Source of the DNA: Bacteroidales bacterium
GTDB lineage: Bacteria > Bacteroidota > Bacteroidia > Bacteroidales > WCHB1-69
Length of the DNA stretch: 60,011 nucleotides
Assembly: GCA_017616775.1 (NCBI GenBank)
Contig: JAFZXM010000053.1
Coordinates: 1-60,011 of the forward strand
Direction: 5' to 3'
Shown: piece by piece, positions 26,513-35,597 of the stretch
Layout: the number at the start of each line of letters is the position of its first letter
How positions within the stretch are numbered: the stretch's first letter is position 1
The notes under the pieces: generated by a model
What the model saw: only the letters and a program-made list of their open reading frames with translations
Told to the model about the DNA's origin: nothing
The model's database searches: none
Made by a program: the position numbers and the translations under genes

Positions 26513-27295
26513 ATGAAAATAATAGTTTGTATAAAACAAGTTCCGGATACAACGGAAATAAAGATTGATCCCAAAACGGGCACTTTGATTCGTGATGGTG
26601 TTCCCAGCATTATGAACCCTGATGACAAAGGCGGTTTGGAAGTGGCGTTACAATTGAAAGACAAGTATAATGCAGAAGTTACCGTAATTACTATGGGTCC
26701 GGGTCAGGCGGATGCCATATTGCGAGAAGCATTTGCAATGGGCGTGGACAAAGCTATCCTGCTTACCGACAGGGCTTTTGCGGGAGCTGATACCTTGGCT
26801 ACCTCCAGGGCATTGGCAGGAGCTTTAAAAGAAATGGAATACGATGTGATTATCACCGGTCGTCAAGCCATAGACGGAGATACGGCACAGGTGGGGCCGC
26901 AAATTGCAGAACATTTGCAGTTGCCGCAGATATCATATGTGTTAAATGCAGAATATGATGGTAAAGGCATGTTTACCGTTAAAAAAGAAACGGAAGAAGG
27001 GTATCAGATATTGAGTGTACCCACACCTTGTGTGTTCACGGTTTTGTCGTCTGCCAACAAAGCACGTTATATGACAGTAAAAGGTATAGTGGAAGCATAC
27101 GACAAGCAAGTGGAAATATGGACAGCCGGGAAGATGAGCATACCTTTGGAAAAATTGGGCTTAAGCGGTTCCCCTACAAGAGTGAAAAAATCGTTTACCA
27201 AAGGAACCAAGGCTGCCGGAGAAGTGTTTGAAGTGGATGCGGAAGCTTCGGTTGATATCATTATCAATAAGTTAAAAGAGAAGTTTATTATTTAA
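26513..27295 (+). CDS. etfB: Electron transfer flavoprotein beta subunit
   Basis: Small subunit of the heterodimeric ETF that moves electrons from acyl-CoA dehydrogenases or similar flavoenzymes. 260 residues, opening MKIIVCIKQVPDTTEIKID, with NPDDKGGLEVALQLKDKY near residue 37, the nucleotide-binding GRQAIDGDTAQVGPQIAEHL near 118, and the beta-subunit signature near residue 160-190. No acyl-CoA dehydrogenase is adjacent, so the electron donor cannot be read from context. Confidence 0.95.
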   Translation: MKIIVCIKQVPDTTEIKIDPKTGTLIRDGVPSIMNPDDKGGLEVALQLKDKYNAEVTVITMGPGQADAILREAFAMGVDKAILLTDRAFAGADTLATSRALAGALKEMEYDVIITGRQAIDGDTAQVGPQIAEHLQLPQISYVLNAEYDGKGMFTVKKETEEGYQILSVPTPCVFTVLSSANKARYMTVKGIVEAYDKQVEIWTAGKMSIPLEKLGLSGSPTRVKKSFTKGTKAAGEVFEVDAEASVDIIINKLKEKFII

Positions 27296-27308
27296 AGGAA
27301 AGAATGTT

Positions 27309-28313
27309 ATGGATAAATCAGCATATAAAAATGTTTTTGTGTTTGTAGAACAACGGGAAGGTGTTGTTCAATCTGTTGCATTGGAATTGTTGGGTAAAGC
27401 TCGCGAATTGGCAGATGCCTTGCAGGAAAAAGTGGTGGCATTGATGCCCGGCGACAATATCAAAGCCCAATCGCAAATGCTCATTGAATATGGTGCGGAT
27501 ATGGTTATTTGTATGGATTCTCCGTTTTTGAAGGATTATCTTACAGAACAATATGCGCAAGCCGTTTATCAAGCCATTGTCCGTTATCAGCCGTCAATAG
27601 TGTTGTTCGGTGCCACCACCATCGGTAGGGATTTGGCTCCCCGTTTGTCTGCCAGATTGGAAACAGGGCTTACCGCCGATTGTACCCGTTTGGAAGTGGA
27701 AGAAGGTGAGTTGATGATGACTCGTCCCGCTTTTGGCGGTAACTTAATGGCCACCATTATGTGTTCCGAACATCGTCCGCAAATGTCAACGGTGAGACCG
27801 GGAGTGATGCAGAAGAAAGCTCGCGATGCTGCCCGGAAAGGAGAAGTGGTGGACTTTAATCCTGTATTTGATGAGTCGAAATTCAAAGTGAAATTATTGC
27901 AGAATGTTAAGAATGCAAAAACAAAAACAGACATCACCGAAGCTAAAATTTTGGTGTCAGGAGGCCGAGGTGTAGGCTGTAAAGAAGGCTTTGAAAAATT
28001 GGAAAAGCTGGCCAAAGTATTGCATGCGCAAGTATCTTCATCCCGTTCCATGGTGGATGCCGGTGTGATAGACCACGACCGTCAGGTAGGACAAACAGGT
28101 AAAACCGTACGTCCTGATTTGTATATTGCCTGCGGAATATCGGGCGCTATACAACATTTGGCAGGAATGGAGGAATCGGAATTGATAATAGCTATCAACA
28201 AAGATAAGTTTGCACCCATTTTCAACGTGGCGGATATAGGCATAGTGGGAGATGTGCATAAAATTATACCACTGCTTACCGAGCGATTGGAAAAATATAT
28301 GGTGGAAAAATAA
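27309..28313 (+). CDS. etfA: Electron transfer flavoprotein alpha subunit
   Basis: Large, FAD-binding ETF subunit, 334 residues, 13 bases after etfB. The N-terminal domain has LFGATTIGRDLAPRLSARLETGLTADCT near residue 98; the C-terminal FAD domain has SGGRGVGCKEGF near 217, SRSMVDAGVIDHDRQVGQTGKTVRPDLYIACGISGAIQHL split over 245-290, and AINKDKFAPIFNVADIGIVGD. A terminator follows directly, closing the two-gene unit. Confidence 0.95.
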   Translation: MDKSAYKNVFVFVEQREGVVQSVALELLGKARELADALQEKVVALMPGDNIKAQSQMLIEYGADMVICMDSPFLKDYLTEQYAQAVYQAIVRYQPSIVLFGATTIGRDLAPRLSARLETGLTADCTRLEVEEGELMMTRPAFGGNLMATIMCSEHRPQMSTVRPGVMQKKARDAARKGEVVDFNPVFDESKFKVKLLQNVKNAKTKTDITEAKILVSGGRGVGCKEGFEKLEKLAKVLHAQVSSSRSMVDAGVIDHDRQVGQTGKTVRPDLYIACGISGAIQHLAGMEESELIIAINKDKFAPIFNVADIGIVGDVHKIIPLLTERLEKYMVEK

Positions 28314-28323
28314 AAAAAAGTTA

Positions 28324-28357
28324 ATGGAGCAGATGATTTTCTGCTCCATTTTTTTTC
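28324..28357 (+). terminator. Terminator after etfBA
   Basis: Ten-bp stem ATGGAGCAGA/TCTGCTCCAT with a six-base loop and an eight-T tail. Confidence 0.92.
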
Positions 28358-28486
28358 TCAAAGAGCAAAAATGGTGACATTTTTTTTGTCACAAAGACGG
28401 AAGAAATAAAAAAGCATGATGTATAATGTTGAATTATAGAGCGAAAAAAAATCCTCTAAATTCTTTTATGGTAATCATATTTTTTG

Positions 28487-28494
28487 TATTTTTG
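28487..28494 (+). promoter_or_regulatory. Bacteroidota -7 element for tRNA-Pro
   Basis: TATTTTTG, 14 bases before the tRNA 5' end. Confidence 0.6.
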
Positions 28495-28508
28495 CAACAT
28501 AAAACGTT

Positions 28509-28582
28509 CGGGGTGTGGCGCAGTTGGCTAGCGCACTTGCATGGGGTGCAAGGGGTCGGAAGTTCGAGTCTTCTTACCCCGA
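28509..28582 (+). tRNA. tRNA-Pro(GGG)
   Basis: Cloverleaf with acceptor CGGGGTG/TACCCCG, D-arm GGCGCAGTTGGCTAGCGC, anticodon loop ATGGGGT (GGG) in a CTTGC/GCAAG stem, and T-arm GTTCGAGTC. The bases after the discriminator are CGA, so CCA is not encoded. Confidence 0.93.
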
Positions 28583-28588
28583 CGAAAT

Positions 28589-28627
28589 AACAAGCAATCA
28601 ATTTTTTGATTGCTTGTTTGTTTTTTC
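28589..28627 (+). terminator. Terminator of tRNA-Pro
   Basis: Thirteen-bp stem AACAAGCAATCAA/TTGATTGCTTGTT with a four-T loop and a T-rich tail. Confidence 0.88.
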
Positions 28628-28654
28628 CCTTGTAAAATAGTTCGTGTTTCAATG

Positions 28655-28679
28655 AGGTATCTCAAAAAAAATGATACCT
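28655..28679. promoter_or_regulatory. Inverted repeat overlapping the arcC promoter
   Basis: AGGTATC (28655-28661) and GATACCT (28673-28679) form 7-bp perfect arms with an 11-base spacer. The right arm overlaps the -7 element, a position suited to a repressor dimer. Inference only. Confidence 0.4.
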
Positions 28680-28682
28680 TTG
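28675..28682 (+). promoter_or_regulatory. Bacteroidota -7 element for arcC
   Basis: TACCTTTG, 36 bases upstream of the arcC ATG. Confidence 0.55.
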
Positions 28683-28718
28683 CATTTTTTAATAAGTATA
28701 TAACAAGTAATAAAAAAC

Positions 28719-29663
28719 ATGGCAAAAACAGCAGTGATAGCCTTCGGCGGCAATGCATTATTAAGAAGTGGTCAAAGAGGTACTTATGAAGAGCAGATAG
28801 CCAATGTGCAGTCCACCTGCGAATCCATCATAGGTATGGTAGAACAGGGATATAATATTATTATCGGTCATGGCAACGGACCTCAAGTGGGGAATGTGAT
28901 GTTGCAACATGAAATAGCCAGCCGTGTTACCGATGTGTTGGCAATGCCGTTGGATTTTTGTGTGTCTGAAACACAAGGTTCCATAGGTTATCTTATAGAG
29001 CAGGGCATGCGTAATGTATTGCACAGACACCACATTCAGCGCAATGTGGTCGGGGTGATAACACAGGTGACAGTAGACGGCAATGATGATTTGTTTCAAA
29101 ATCCCACCAAGCCGGTAGGTCCTTATTATAAGCAAAAGGAGATGAACGCCATTTTGGCAGACCGTCCCGGAATACCTTTTAAAGAAGATCCCAAAGGAAA
29201 TGGATGGCGCAGGGTAGTGGCTTCACCCAAGCCGTTGGAAGTGCTGAATGTGGATGTGATAGAAGCTTTGGCAAAAGCCGGTAATATAGTCATCACCGTC
29301 GGAGGTGGCGGTATTCCTGTAGTCAGAACAGCAGAAGGCGAATATAAGGGAGTGGAAGCGGTAATAGATAAAGATTTGGCATCGGCACTTACGGCCATAG
29401 CCGTTAAAGCAGATGAATTTTACATACTCACCGATGTTCCCAAAGTGTATATCAATTTCCGCAAGCCCGGTGAAAAAGCATTGGATGTGTTAACAGTAGC
29501 AGAGGCAGAACAATATTTGGAAGAAAAACAATTTGCCGAAGGCAGTATGGCACCGAAAATAAGAGCAGCCATACAATTTGTAAAAAACGGCGGCAAAGAA
29601 TGCATCATCACCGAAGCAGGACAATTAAACAATCCGCAATGCGGAACGAGAATAGTGAAGTGA
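28719..29663 (+). CDS. arcC: Carbamate kinase
   Basis: Makes ATP and carbamate (then ammonia and CO2) from carbamoyl phosphate and ADP, the energy-yielding step of the ADI pathway. 314 residues, a normal length. Visible are VIAFGGNALLRSGQ at the N-terminus, IIGHGNGPQVGNVMLQHE near residue 48, the VVASPKPLEV block near 167, and ITVGGGGIPVV near 190. It is followed at 43 bases by a small membrane protein and then ornithine carbamoyltransferase, presumably one unit ending at the terminator at 31187. Confidence 0.96.
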   Translation: MAKTAVIAFGGNALLRSGQRGTYEEQIANVQSTCESIIGMVEQGYNIIIGHGNGPQVGNVMLQHEIASRVTDVLAMPLDFCVSETQGSIGYLIEQGMRNVLHRHHIQRNVVGVITQVTVDGNDDLFQNPTKPVGPYYKQKEMNAILADRPGIPFKEDPKGNGWRRVVASPKPLEVLNVDVIEALAKAGNIVITVGGGGIPVVRTAEGEYKGVEAVIDKDLASALTAIAVKADEFYILTDVPKVYINFRKPGEKALDVLTVAEAEQYLEEKQFAEGSMAPKIRAAIQFVKNGGKECIITEAGQLNNPQCGTRIVK

Positions 29664-29706
29664 TTTGCGGAATGAATATAAAATATAAAAGATAAAAGAA
29701 AATAAA

Positions 29707-30129
29707 ATGAATCAAACGGAAGATCCTTTAAAAAGGCTCTATGAAGCGCCTAATTTTAAGCCTTTTATGAAAAAATTGGCGTTAATATCCGGCGTTGCTA
29801 GTATAATAGGTTTGCTGTTGAAAATATCAGGGACACCAGGAGCCAGAAGTTTGCTTATTATGGGCATGACATCGCTATCTATGATATCTTTCATGGCGGG
29901 GCATTTGTTCCCATGTCCTGAAAACGCTCATAATATGAAGGGTATATGGAATTTTGTCATGACATATACCGGCTATGCCGTATCTTTTGGAATATTAGGA
30001 ATTTTATTTCTATTGTTACATTGGCCAGGAGCTAATCTTCTATTAATAATAGCAGGAGTGGCAATAGTGATGTGCCTGATAGGATGGGTATATATCTTAT
30101 TTCAAGTAAAAAAGAACATAAATAATTAA
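29707..30129 (+). CDS. GldL-like four-helix membrane protein
   Basis: A 140-residue protein with about four hydrophobic helices and short basic ends. Two related motifs stand out: LLLKISGTPGARSLLIMG near residue 38 and LLLHWPGANLLLIIAG near 99, each a hydrophobic helix followed by (W/T)PGA and Leu-rich helix. This is the pattern of the gliding/T9SS motor protein GldL and related small proteins, so a GldL-like fold is suggested. It is too short for an ArcD-type antiporter although it sits where arcD often lies. Function unknown. Confidence 0.6.
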   Translation: MNQTEDPLKRLYEAPNFKPFMKKLALISGVASIIGLLLKISGTPGARSLLIMGMTSLSMISFMAGHLFPCPENAHNMKGIWNFVMTYTGYAVSFGILGILFLLLHWPGANLLLIIAGVAIVMCLIGWVYILFQVKKNINN

Positions 30130-30165
30130 GCGAAAAAACAATTTAACAATTCAAAATAAATAATC

Positions 30166-31167
30166 ATGGCTTACAATTTAAGAAACCGTAATTTTCTAAA
30201 AATTTTAGATTTCAGTCCGAAAGAACTCAACTATTTGCTCGACTTGGCTCGAGATTTGAAACGTGCCAAATATACCGGCACAGAACAACCTACATTGAAA
30301 GGCAAAAACATCGCTTTGATATTTGAAAAGACTTCCACCCGTACCCGCTGCGCTTTTGAAGTCGGAGCCAAAGATCAAGGTGCTCATGTTACCTATTTAG
30401 GTCCTACAGGCAGCCAAATCGGTGTAAAAGAAAGTATGAAAGATACCGCCCGCGTTTTGGGACGTATGTTTGACGGTATAGAATATCGTGGCTTCAAACA
30501 GGAAACTGTTGAAGAATTGGCCAAATATGCCGGCGTTCCCGTATGGAACGGTCTTACCAACGAAAGTCACCCTACTCAAATTTTGGCAGACTTTCTCACC
30601 ATGCAGGAACATGTGGACAAACCTCTCAATCAAGTAACTTTCGCTTATGTCGGCGATGCTCGTTTCAATATGGGCAACAGCCTTATGGTTGGCGGAGCCA
30701 AAATGGGTATGGATGTTCGTATTATTGCTCCTAAAAAACTTCAACCCGATGCAAAATTGGTGAAAATATGCAAAGAAATCGCCAAGGAAACCGGTGCAAA
30801 AGTAACCGTTACAGATGATCCTGTAAAAGGTGTTAAAGGCTGCGATTTTATCTATACCGACGTATGGGTATCTATGGGCGAACCCGACAAAGTATGGAAA
30901 GAACGTATTGACATGTTGATGCCTTATCAAGTCAATGCCAAGATGATGAAAAATACCGGCAATCCCAAATGCAAATTCATGCACTGTTTGCCTGCTTACC
31001 ACAACCTTGAAACTCAAGTGGGACGCGATGTTCACGAAAAGTTCGGTTTGGACGGCATAGAGGTAACCGAAGAAGTATTTGAATCGGAGAATTCAATAGT
31101 GTTTGATGAAGCCGAAAACCGTATGCACACCATCAAAGCGGTAATGGTGGCAACATTAGGCGATTAA
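30166..31167 (+). CDS. Ornithine carbamoyltransferase
   Basis: Interconverts ornithine plus carbamoyl phosphate and citrulline; with arcC nearby the catabolic direction (arcB) is likely, though sequence alone does not separate it from argF. 333 residues. The carbamoyl-phosphate loop is [12 protein letters not shown] near residue 56, [12 protein letters not shown] near 134, the ornithine-binding SMGEPD near 238, and MHCLPAYHN near 273. The usual OTC sequence, not the acetylornithine form, is supported by these blocks. Confidence 0.93.
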   Translation: MAYNLRNRNFLKILDFSPKELNYLLDLARDLKRAKYTGTEQPTLKGKNIALIFEKTSTRTRCAFEVGAKDQGAHVTYLGPTGSQIGVKESMKDTARVLGRMFDGIEYRGFKQETVEELAKYAGVPVWNGLTNESHPTQILADFLTMQEHVDKPLNQVTFAYVGDARFNMGNSLMVGGAKMGMDVRIIAPKKLQPDAKLVKICKEIAKETGAKVTVTDDPVKGVKGCDFIYTDVWVSMGEPDKVWKERIDMLMPYQVNAKMMKNTGNPKCKFMHCLPAYHNLETQVGRDVHEKFGLDGIEVTEEVFESENSIVFDEAENRMHTIKAVMVATLGD

Positions 31168-31186
31168 TGAATACATGAATAGATAT

Positions 31187-31220
31187 TAGGCTCAGTTAAA
31201 ATCAACTGAGCCTATTTTTT
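31187..31220 (+). terminator. Terminator after the arcC-OTC unit, abutting the next start
   Basis: Eleven-bp stem TAGGCTCAGTT/AACTGAGCCTA, six-base loop and six Ts. Its tail ends 6 bases before the ATG at 31227. Confidence 0.9.
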
Positions 31221-31226
31221 GTGCGT

Positions 31227-32315
31227 ATGAATAAATTATTTACCATTTTTGCAGGTTGTGTTTTATTTGTTCCTTGTTTACGGGCGCAACAGGGACAGGG
31301 TCGGGTGAGCAGTATCAGACAAACGGAATACGAATGTATTTTCCAAGACGGCAAGATATCCAAAGGAGAAATTGTTTGTTGTAATAATTTTTATCAGCGA
31401 TATGATGATAATGGCCGGTTGATAGAGGAAATAAAATATGATGTAGAAGGCAATACCGACGAAAAAGAGGTGTTTGCATATGATACCCAGGGCAATGAGA
31501 TAAGTGACGTGGTATATTTGCAGGATGGCAGCGTGGATTATCGCATAGAAAGCAAGTATAACAAAAAAAATCAGGTGACAGAAAAGCGGGTGTATGACGG
31601 AGAAGGCACCATGGTGAGTTGTGAAAAATATACTTATGACGGATTCGGCAATATATTGAAAATAATAGAAACCGATGAAAAAGGAAAGGTGTGCAAGAGA
31701 GTGGAAAAACGCTATAACGAACGGGGTGATATATTGCAAGATTATTGTATGTATGTGGGAAAGAATGGTTTTGGCTGGAAAGAAGTATATCAATACAATG
31801 AGCGTGGAAGGTTAATGAGTTTTCAGGGATATTCCGATTGTGAATTTTCGTCCGACGGAAAATTGTCGGTGCACGAAACCACACAGAGCAATATGCAATT
31901 GCATAAATATACTTTGCAATACGATATGCAACTGCATTTGATACAAGTAAAACTGTTTGATGAAAACAATATGTTTAAAAATCAATGGAAATATACCTAT
32001 AATAATAATATTTTGGTAAAAAAAGAAATGTACGATGCCAATGACAAGTTGGTAAGAATGTGGCAATATGACAGCAGCAAAGAAGGGAGCAGTGTCACCA
32101 TTTGGGATGGAAAATATAAAAAAATGCACCAGCAGCGGGACAATGCACAAGGATTATTGGCAGAATATTATAGTGATGACAACGGAGTAAAAGAGCACAA
32201 AATCTATAGTTATACATATGACAAGCATGGCAATTGGGTGAGTATGACTGTGTATGACAACGAAGCCCGAAAATATGAATGTTATGTGGAAAGGGTGATT
32301 GTATATGTTGAATGA
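31227..32315 (+). CDS. Secreted protein with YD/RHS-like repeats
   Basis: 362-residue exported protein; the ATG at 31227 is chosen over an in-frame GTG two codons earlier. A signal peptide (KLFTIFAGCVLFVPCLRAQ) is followed by about ten tandem units of 20-25 residues of the type Y-(D/N)-x-x-G-N-x-(I/V), for example YDTQGNEISDVVYLQDGS, YDGFGNILKIIETDEKGK and YDKHGNWVSMTVYDNEA. These resemble the YD repeats of RHS/teneurin proteins and MORN-like beta hairpins, but no toxin domain follows. Likely a periplasmic or surface beta-sheet protein; no specific function known. Confidence 0.75.
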   Translation: MNKLFTIFAGCVLFVPCLRAQQGQGRVSSIRQTEYECIFQDGKISKGEIVCCNNFYQRYDDNGRLIEEIKYDVEGNTDEKEVFAYDTQGNEISDVVYLQDGSVDYRIESKYNKKNQVTEKRVYDGEGTMVSCEKYTYDGFGNILKIIETDEKGKVCKRVEKRYNERGDILQDYCMYVGKNGFGWKEVYQYNERGRLMSFQGYSDCEFSSDGKLSVHETTQSNMQLHKYTLQYDMQLHLIQVKLFDENNMFKNQWKYTYNNNILVKKEMYDANDKLVRMWQYDSSKEGSSVTIWDGKYKKMHQQRDNAQGLLAEYYSDDNGVKEHKIYSYTYDKHGNWVSMTVYDNEARKYECYVERVIVYVE

Positions 32316-32334
32316 TTGAAAAGGAGTATAAAAA

Positions 32335-32363
32335 AAAGAGGGACAGATTCCCTCTTTTTTTTT
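32335..32363. terminator. Bidirectional terminator between convergent genes
   Basis: AAAGAGGGA-cagat-TCCCTCTTT with A and T tracts on both sides, placed between the YD-repeat gene and yidC. Confidence 0.85.
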
Positions 32364-32367
32364 ATCG

Positions 32368-34359
32368 TTATTTCTTTTTCGGAGCAGTATAGGAAGTGTT
32401 GTGTCTTTGTTTGGTGGCGGGCAGACCCCGTTGTTGTGCCGACATGGCTTGCTGTTGTTTTATCATTTCTTCCATTTTCAACTGCCATTTTGATTTTTTA
32501 TGGTTGGTTTTTGCCTTTTGGGCATGCACCAGCATTTTTGCCCTTAAATTATCTTCTTTAATGCATAGACGGAAAACACCCATTTGGGCAAAAGTGATTA
32601 AATTGACCAATAAATAATAATAGCTCAAACCTGAAGAATAGTTGTTGAAAACTCCCAAGAACATGATGGGCATCAAATACATCATCCATTTCATCATTTT
32701 CATTTGCTGGGCATCACCGGAAGAAGGCATGAGTTTGTTGTTAATATAAGTATATCCCAGTGTGGCTAATGTCATCAATAAGGTAAACAGACTGATATGA
32801 TTGCCATAAAATGATGAAATAATAGGAATGTGCGCGGACCATGATACTATGGAATCGTATGATGACAAGTCATCGGCCCAAAGAAAAGGTTGTTGGCGTA
32901 ATTCAAACGAAGAAGGGAAGAAACGGAACATGGCAATAAGAATAGGAAATTGTATAAGCATGGGTAGGCATCCTGCCATGGGACTGATGCCGTATTGCTT
33001 ATACAAAGCCATGGTGGCTTGCTGTTTCTTCATGGCATCTTCTTGTTTGGGATAACGTTGGCTTATTTCTTCTATTTCCGGCTTTACGGCTCTCATTTTT
33101 GCCGAAGATAAATAATTTTTATAGGTAAGGGGGAATAATACCGTTTTGATGATAATGGTGAGTATTAAAATAATCAGACCGTAATTCCATCCGAATCCTT
33201 CCAAGAAATTAAAAATGGGGATAATGATCCATTTGTTAATCCATGCAAACAATTTTCCGCCCAATTGAATTTGGCTTTCCAAATTGATATCGTAGGTTTT
33301 AAGTAAACGATATTTGTTGGGGCCGAAATAGAAGTCCATGGACATGGGTTGGTCAATGGGCATATAAAAACGGGCGCGCATATTTTTCAGCTGTCGATTA
33401 TCTTGGCTTTGAGGCATTTCCGTTACCATAGTGGCGTTGGCAAATTTGTTTTTGGCTATTATGGTAGAAGTGAAAAACAATTGTTTGAAAGATATCCATT
33501 TTAAGCCGGTGGTTACACTTACCGAGTCTCCTTTGTCGGGAGTTTCTTTCAAATTTTCAACATCCGATATATCGCTATAATATATCGTGTTGGCTGTCAT
33601 TTCATTTTTAAGGCTTTTTTCTTGTTGAAGCAATTGTTCTTGCCATATCAATTCCATTTGTGAGGAGGACAGGGTGATATAAGAATCGGTGTTAATCATG
33701 CGGATATCCAATCCTGTGCGATAGTCATTGCCGCGAATGGTGTAACAATATTCTATATATGCGGTGCTGTCTATTGATGTTTCGTCTTTATCGGGATATG
33801 CCCGCATGACAATTATGACGGAATCATTGCCGTGCACTTTTAGCGTATCGGTGAAGGAACCGTTATAGGTAAAATAAAGGTCATAAGTATTGACCGATAT
33901 ATAGTTTGAAAAGAATGTAAAGCCGAATTTGTTGTCATTGTTGCCGCTTTGGAATAGTGTTAGCGGACGGGAATCGTAGGTGTAAACATCTTTGAGCGTT
34001 ACGGATGATATTTGTGCCCCTTTGGGGTCTAATTGAAGGATATATTTGTCGTTTTCTACTATCAGGGCTTGTGTGTTGTCAGCTTCTCCGGCATGGGTGA
34101 ATGCTCCGAATTGACTTTTTTTGTCGATAACCATTCGGGCGGAATCAATATTGTCGGCAATAATATTGACGGAATCATTATTTGTTTGTGCTGTGTTTTG
34201 CAAAGAGTCCGCCAATGCACTTTCCATTTGTGCCAATTGAATGGAATCTTGTATTCTTTGCCGTTCGGCCAATTGCTCTTTGGAAGGGGAAATATATATG
34301 CTATAACCTATAAATAGCGCAAATATCAGTAATAAGCCTATGATTGTATTTTTGTCCAT
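32368..34359 (-). CDS. yidC: Membrane protein insertase YidC
   Basis: Inserts and folds inner-membrane proteins, alone or with SecYEG. 663 residues. TM1 at residues 4-24 is followed by a large periplasmic domain (~25-360), then the conserved five-helix core with FLEGFGWNYGLIILILTIIIKTVLFPLTYK near residue 390, the cytoplasmic hairpin with EEISQRYPKQEDAMKKQQATMALYKQYGISPMAGCLPMLIQFPILIAMFRFF, and a Lys/Gln-rich C-terminal tail with ribosome-binding character. Divergent from the SRP RNA gene. Confidence 0.97.
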   Translation of the reverse strand: MDKNTIIGLLLIFALFIGYSIYISPSKEQLAERQRIQDSIQLAQMESALADSLQNTAQTNNDSVNIIADNIDSARMVIDKKSQFGAFTHAGEADNTQALIVENDKYILQLDPKGAQISSVTLKDVYTYDSRPLTLFQSGNNDNKFGFTFFSNYISVNTYDLYFTYNGSFTDTLKVHGNDSVIIVMRAYPDKDETSIDSTAYIEYCYTIRGNDYRTGLDIRMINTDSYITLSSSQMELIWQEQLLQQEKSLKNEMTANTIYYSDISDVENLKETPDKGDSVSVTTGLKWISFKQLFFTSTIIAKNKFANATMVTEMPQSQDNRQLKNMRARFYMPIDQPMSMDFYFGPNKYRLLKTYDINLESQIQLGGKLFAWINKWIIIPIFNFLEGFGWNYGLIILILTIIIKTVLFPLTYKNYLSSAKMRAVKPEIEEISQRYPKQEDAMKKQQATMALYKQYGISPMAGCLPMLIQFPILIAMFRFFPSSFELRQQPFLWADDLSSYDSIVSWSAHIPIISSFYGNHISLFTLLMTLATLGYTYINNKLMPSSGDAQQMKMMKWMMYLMPIMFLGVFNNYSSGLSYYYLLVNLITFAQMGVFRLCIKEDNLRAKMLVHAQKAKTNHKKSKWQLKMEEMIKQQQAMSAQQRGLPATKQRHNTSYTAPKKK

Positions 34360-34389
34360 ATTTTTACTTGTTTAGTGTAATTAAAATTA

Positions 34390-34397
34390 CAAAGATA
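34390..34397 (-). promoter_or_regulatory. Bacteroidota -7 element for yidC
   Basis: TATCTTTG on the minus strand, 30 bases before the yidC ATG. Confidence 0.55.
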
Positions 34398-34488
34398 GCA
34401 TTTTTTTTTCAGAAATGCCGGACATACGGCCTGCTTATTTTTTTTGTAAAAAGAGAGAGCAGGTTAAGTATAATTGAAAAAAAAATGC

Positions 34489-34496
34489 TACTTTTG
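34489..34496 (+). promoter_or_regulatory. Bacteroidota -7 element for SRP RNA
   Basis: TACTTTTG, ending 5 bases before the SRP RNA 5' end. Confidence 0.65.
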
Positions 34497-34501
34497 CATT
34501 C

Positions 34502-34598
34502 GGGTAAGTCTTATACGACCAGCTCCTGTTGAACTCCCCCAGGATCGGAAGGTAGCAAGGGTAAAACGGTTGAGCGGTGCGATATAGGTAGCTTACCC
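34502..34598 (+). ncRNA. ffs: Signal recognition particle RNA (4.5S type)
   Basis: About 97-base hairpin closed by GGGTAAG/CTTACCC, with the universally conserved apical helix 8 region: CCCCCAGGATCGGAAGGTAGCAAGGG, written here as AGGATCGGAAGGTAGCAAGG. It is the small bacterial form that binds Ffh. It has its own promoter element; a T-tract follows at 34599-34605. The next gene starts 15 bases downstream. Confidence 0.93.
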
Positions 34599-34613
34599 TT
34601 TTTTTGAGTAGAT

Positions 34614-35234
34614 ATGTCAATGTTTGTCAAATTATATGCCGATAATCCTAATGAGCGACAATTACGCCAAGTGGTGGATTGTCTGAAAAACGGAGGGGTG
34701 ATTATCTCTCCCACCGATACGGTATATGGGATAAGTTGTGATATCTATAATATCAAAGCATTTGAAAAATTGTGTTATTTAACTAAAAAAGTCAAAGAAA
34801 AATCGAATTTTTCTTTTATTTGCAGTGATTTAAGCAATTTATCGGAATTTACCAAACCCATTAACAATTCCATTTTCAAATTGATGAGACAATTGTTGCC
34901 CGGTCCGTACACTTTTGTATTGGAAGCGAATTCCAATGTTCCGAAAGCCATACAGAAAAAAAAGACCATAGGCATCAGGGTGCCCGATAATAACATACCG
35001 AGGGAGATAGTCCGTATGTTAGGAAACCCCATTATGAATGCATCGTTGAAGGTGGAGGATGACATTATGGAATACATTACCGATCCGGAATTGATATACG
35101 AGCAATATGCCGATAAAGTGGATATGGTAATAGACGGAGGAAATGGCGATTATGTTCCTTCTACCGTTTTGAATTGTGTAGGAGGAACAGTGGAATTGAT
35201 ACGCCAGGGTAAAGGAGTGGTGGATTTTTTATAA
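34614..35234 (+). CDS. Sua5/YciO/YrdC-type threonylcarbamoyladenylate synthase-like protein
   Basis: 206-residue protein of the Sua5/YrdC/YciO family, which makes threonylcarbamoyl-AMP for t6A37 of tRNA. It has LKNGGVIISPTDTVYGISCD near residue 25, KxKxxxxF-type KEKSNFSFICSDLS near 60, LLPGPYTFVLEA near 91 and TIGIRVPD near 116, plus the closing STVLNCVGG. The overall sequence is nearer to YciO than to TsaC, so its activity should not be taken as proven. It lies between the SRP RNA and RNase P RNA genes. Confidence 0.85.
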   Translation: MSMFVKLYADNPNERQLRQVVDCLKNGGVIISPTDTVYGISCDIYNIKAFEKLCYLTKKVKEKSNFSFICSDLSNLSEFTKPINNSIFKLMRQLLPGPYTFVLEANSNVPKAIQKKKTIGIRVPDNNIPREIVRMLGNPIMNASLKVEDDIMEYITDPELIYEQYADKVDMVIDGGNGDYVPSTVLNCVGGTVELIRQGKGVVDFL

Positions 35235-35248
35235 GAAATGATCAATAA

Positions 35249-35597
35249 AACAGCAACGTGTTCTGTCGCTGCTTCGTAAAGAAGGAGAGGAAAGTCCGGA
35301 CAGCATAGAGCACCATACTTTCTAACAGAAAGGCATTGGCAACAATGACAGAGAGGGCCACAGAAAATAACCGCCGAAAGGTAAGGGTGAAAATGTGAGG
35401 TAAGAGCTCACGGCGCATTCCGGTGACGAAGTGCGCGGGTAAACCTTATGGGCTGAAAGACCATGTAAACCGAGGCTTGAGAGCTGCTCGTTCAATCTCG
35501 GAGGGTAGGTCGATAGAGACATTTAGTGATAAATGTAGTAGATAAATGACAGAAGTTTGCCTTGCAAATACAGAATCCGGCTTATAGCGTTGCTGTT
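35249..35597 (+). ncRNA. rnpB: RNase P RNA (class A)
   Basis: Catalytic RNA that trims the 5' leader of tRNAs. The ends pair (AACAGCAACG/CGTTGCTGTT, P1). Conserved cores are GAGGAAAGTCCGGAC near 35286, the GGGTAGGTCGATAGAGACA region near 35505, and ACAGAATCCGGCTTA near 35570. It begins 15 bases after the stop codon of the Sua5/YciO gene with no clear promoter in between, and a T-tract at 35595-35602 closes it. Confidence 0.94.
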
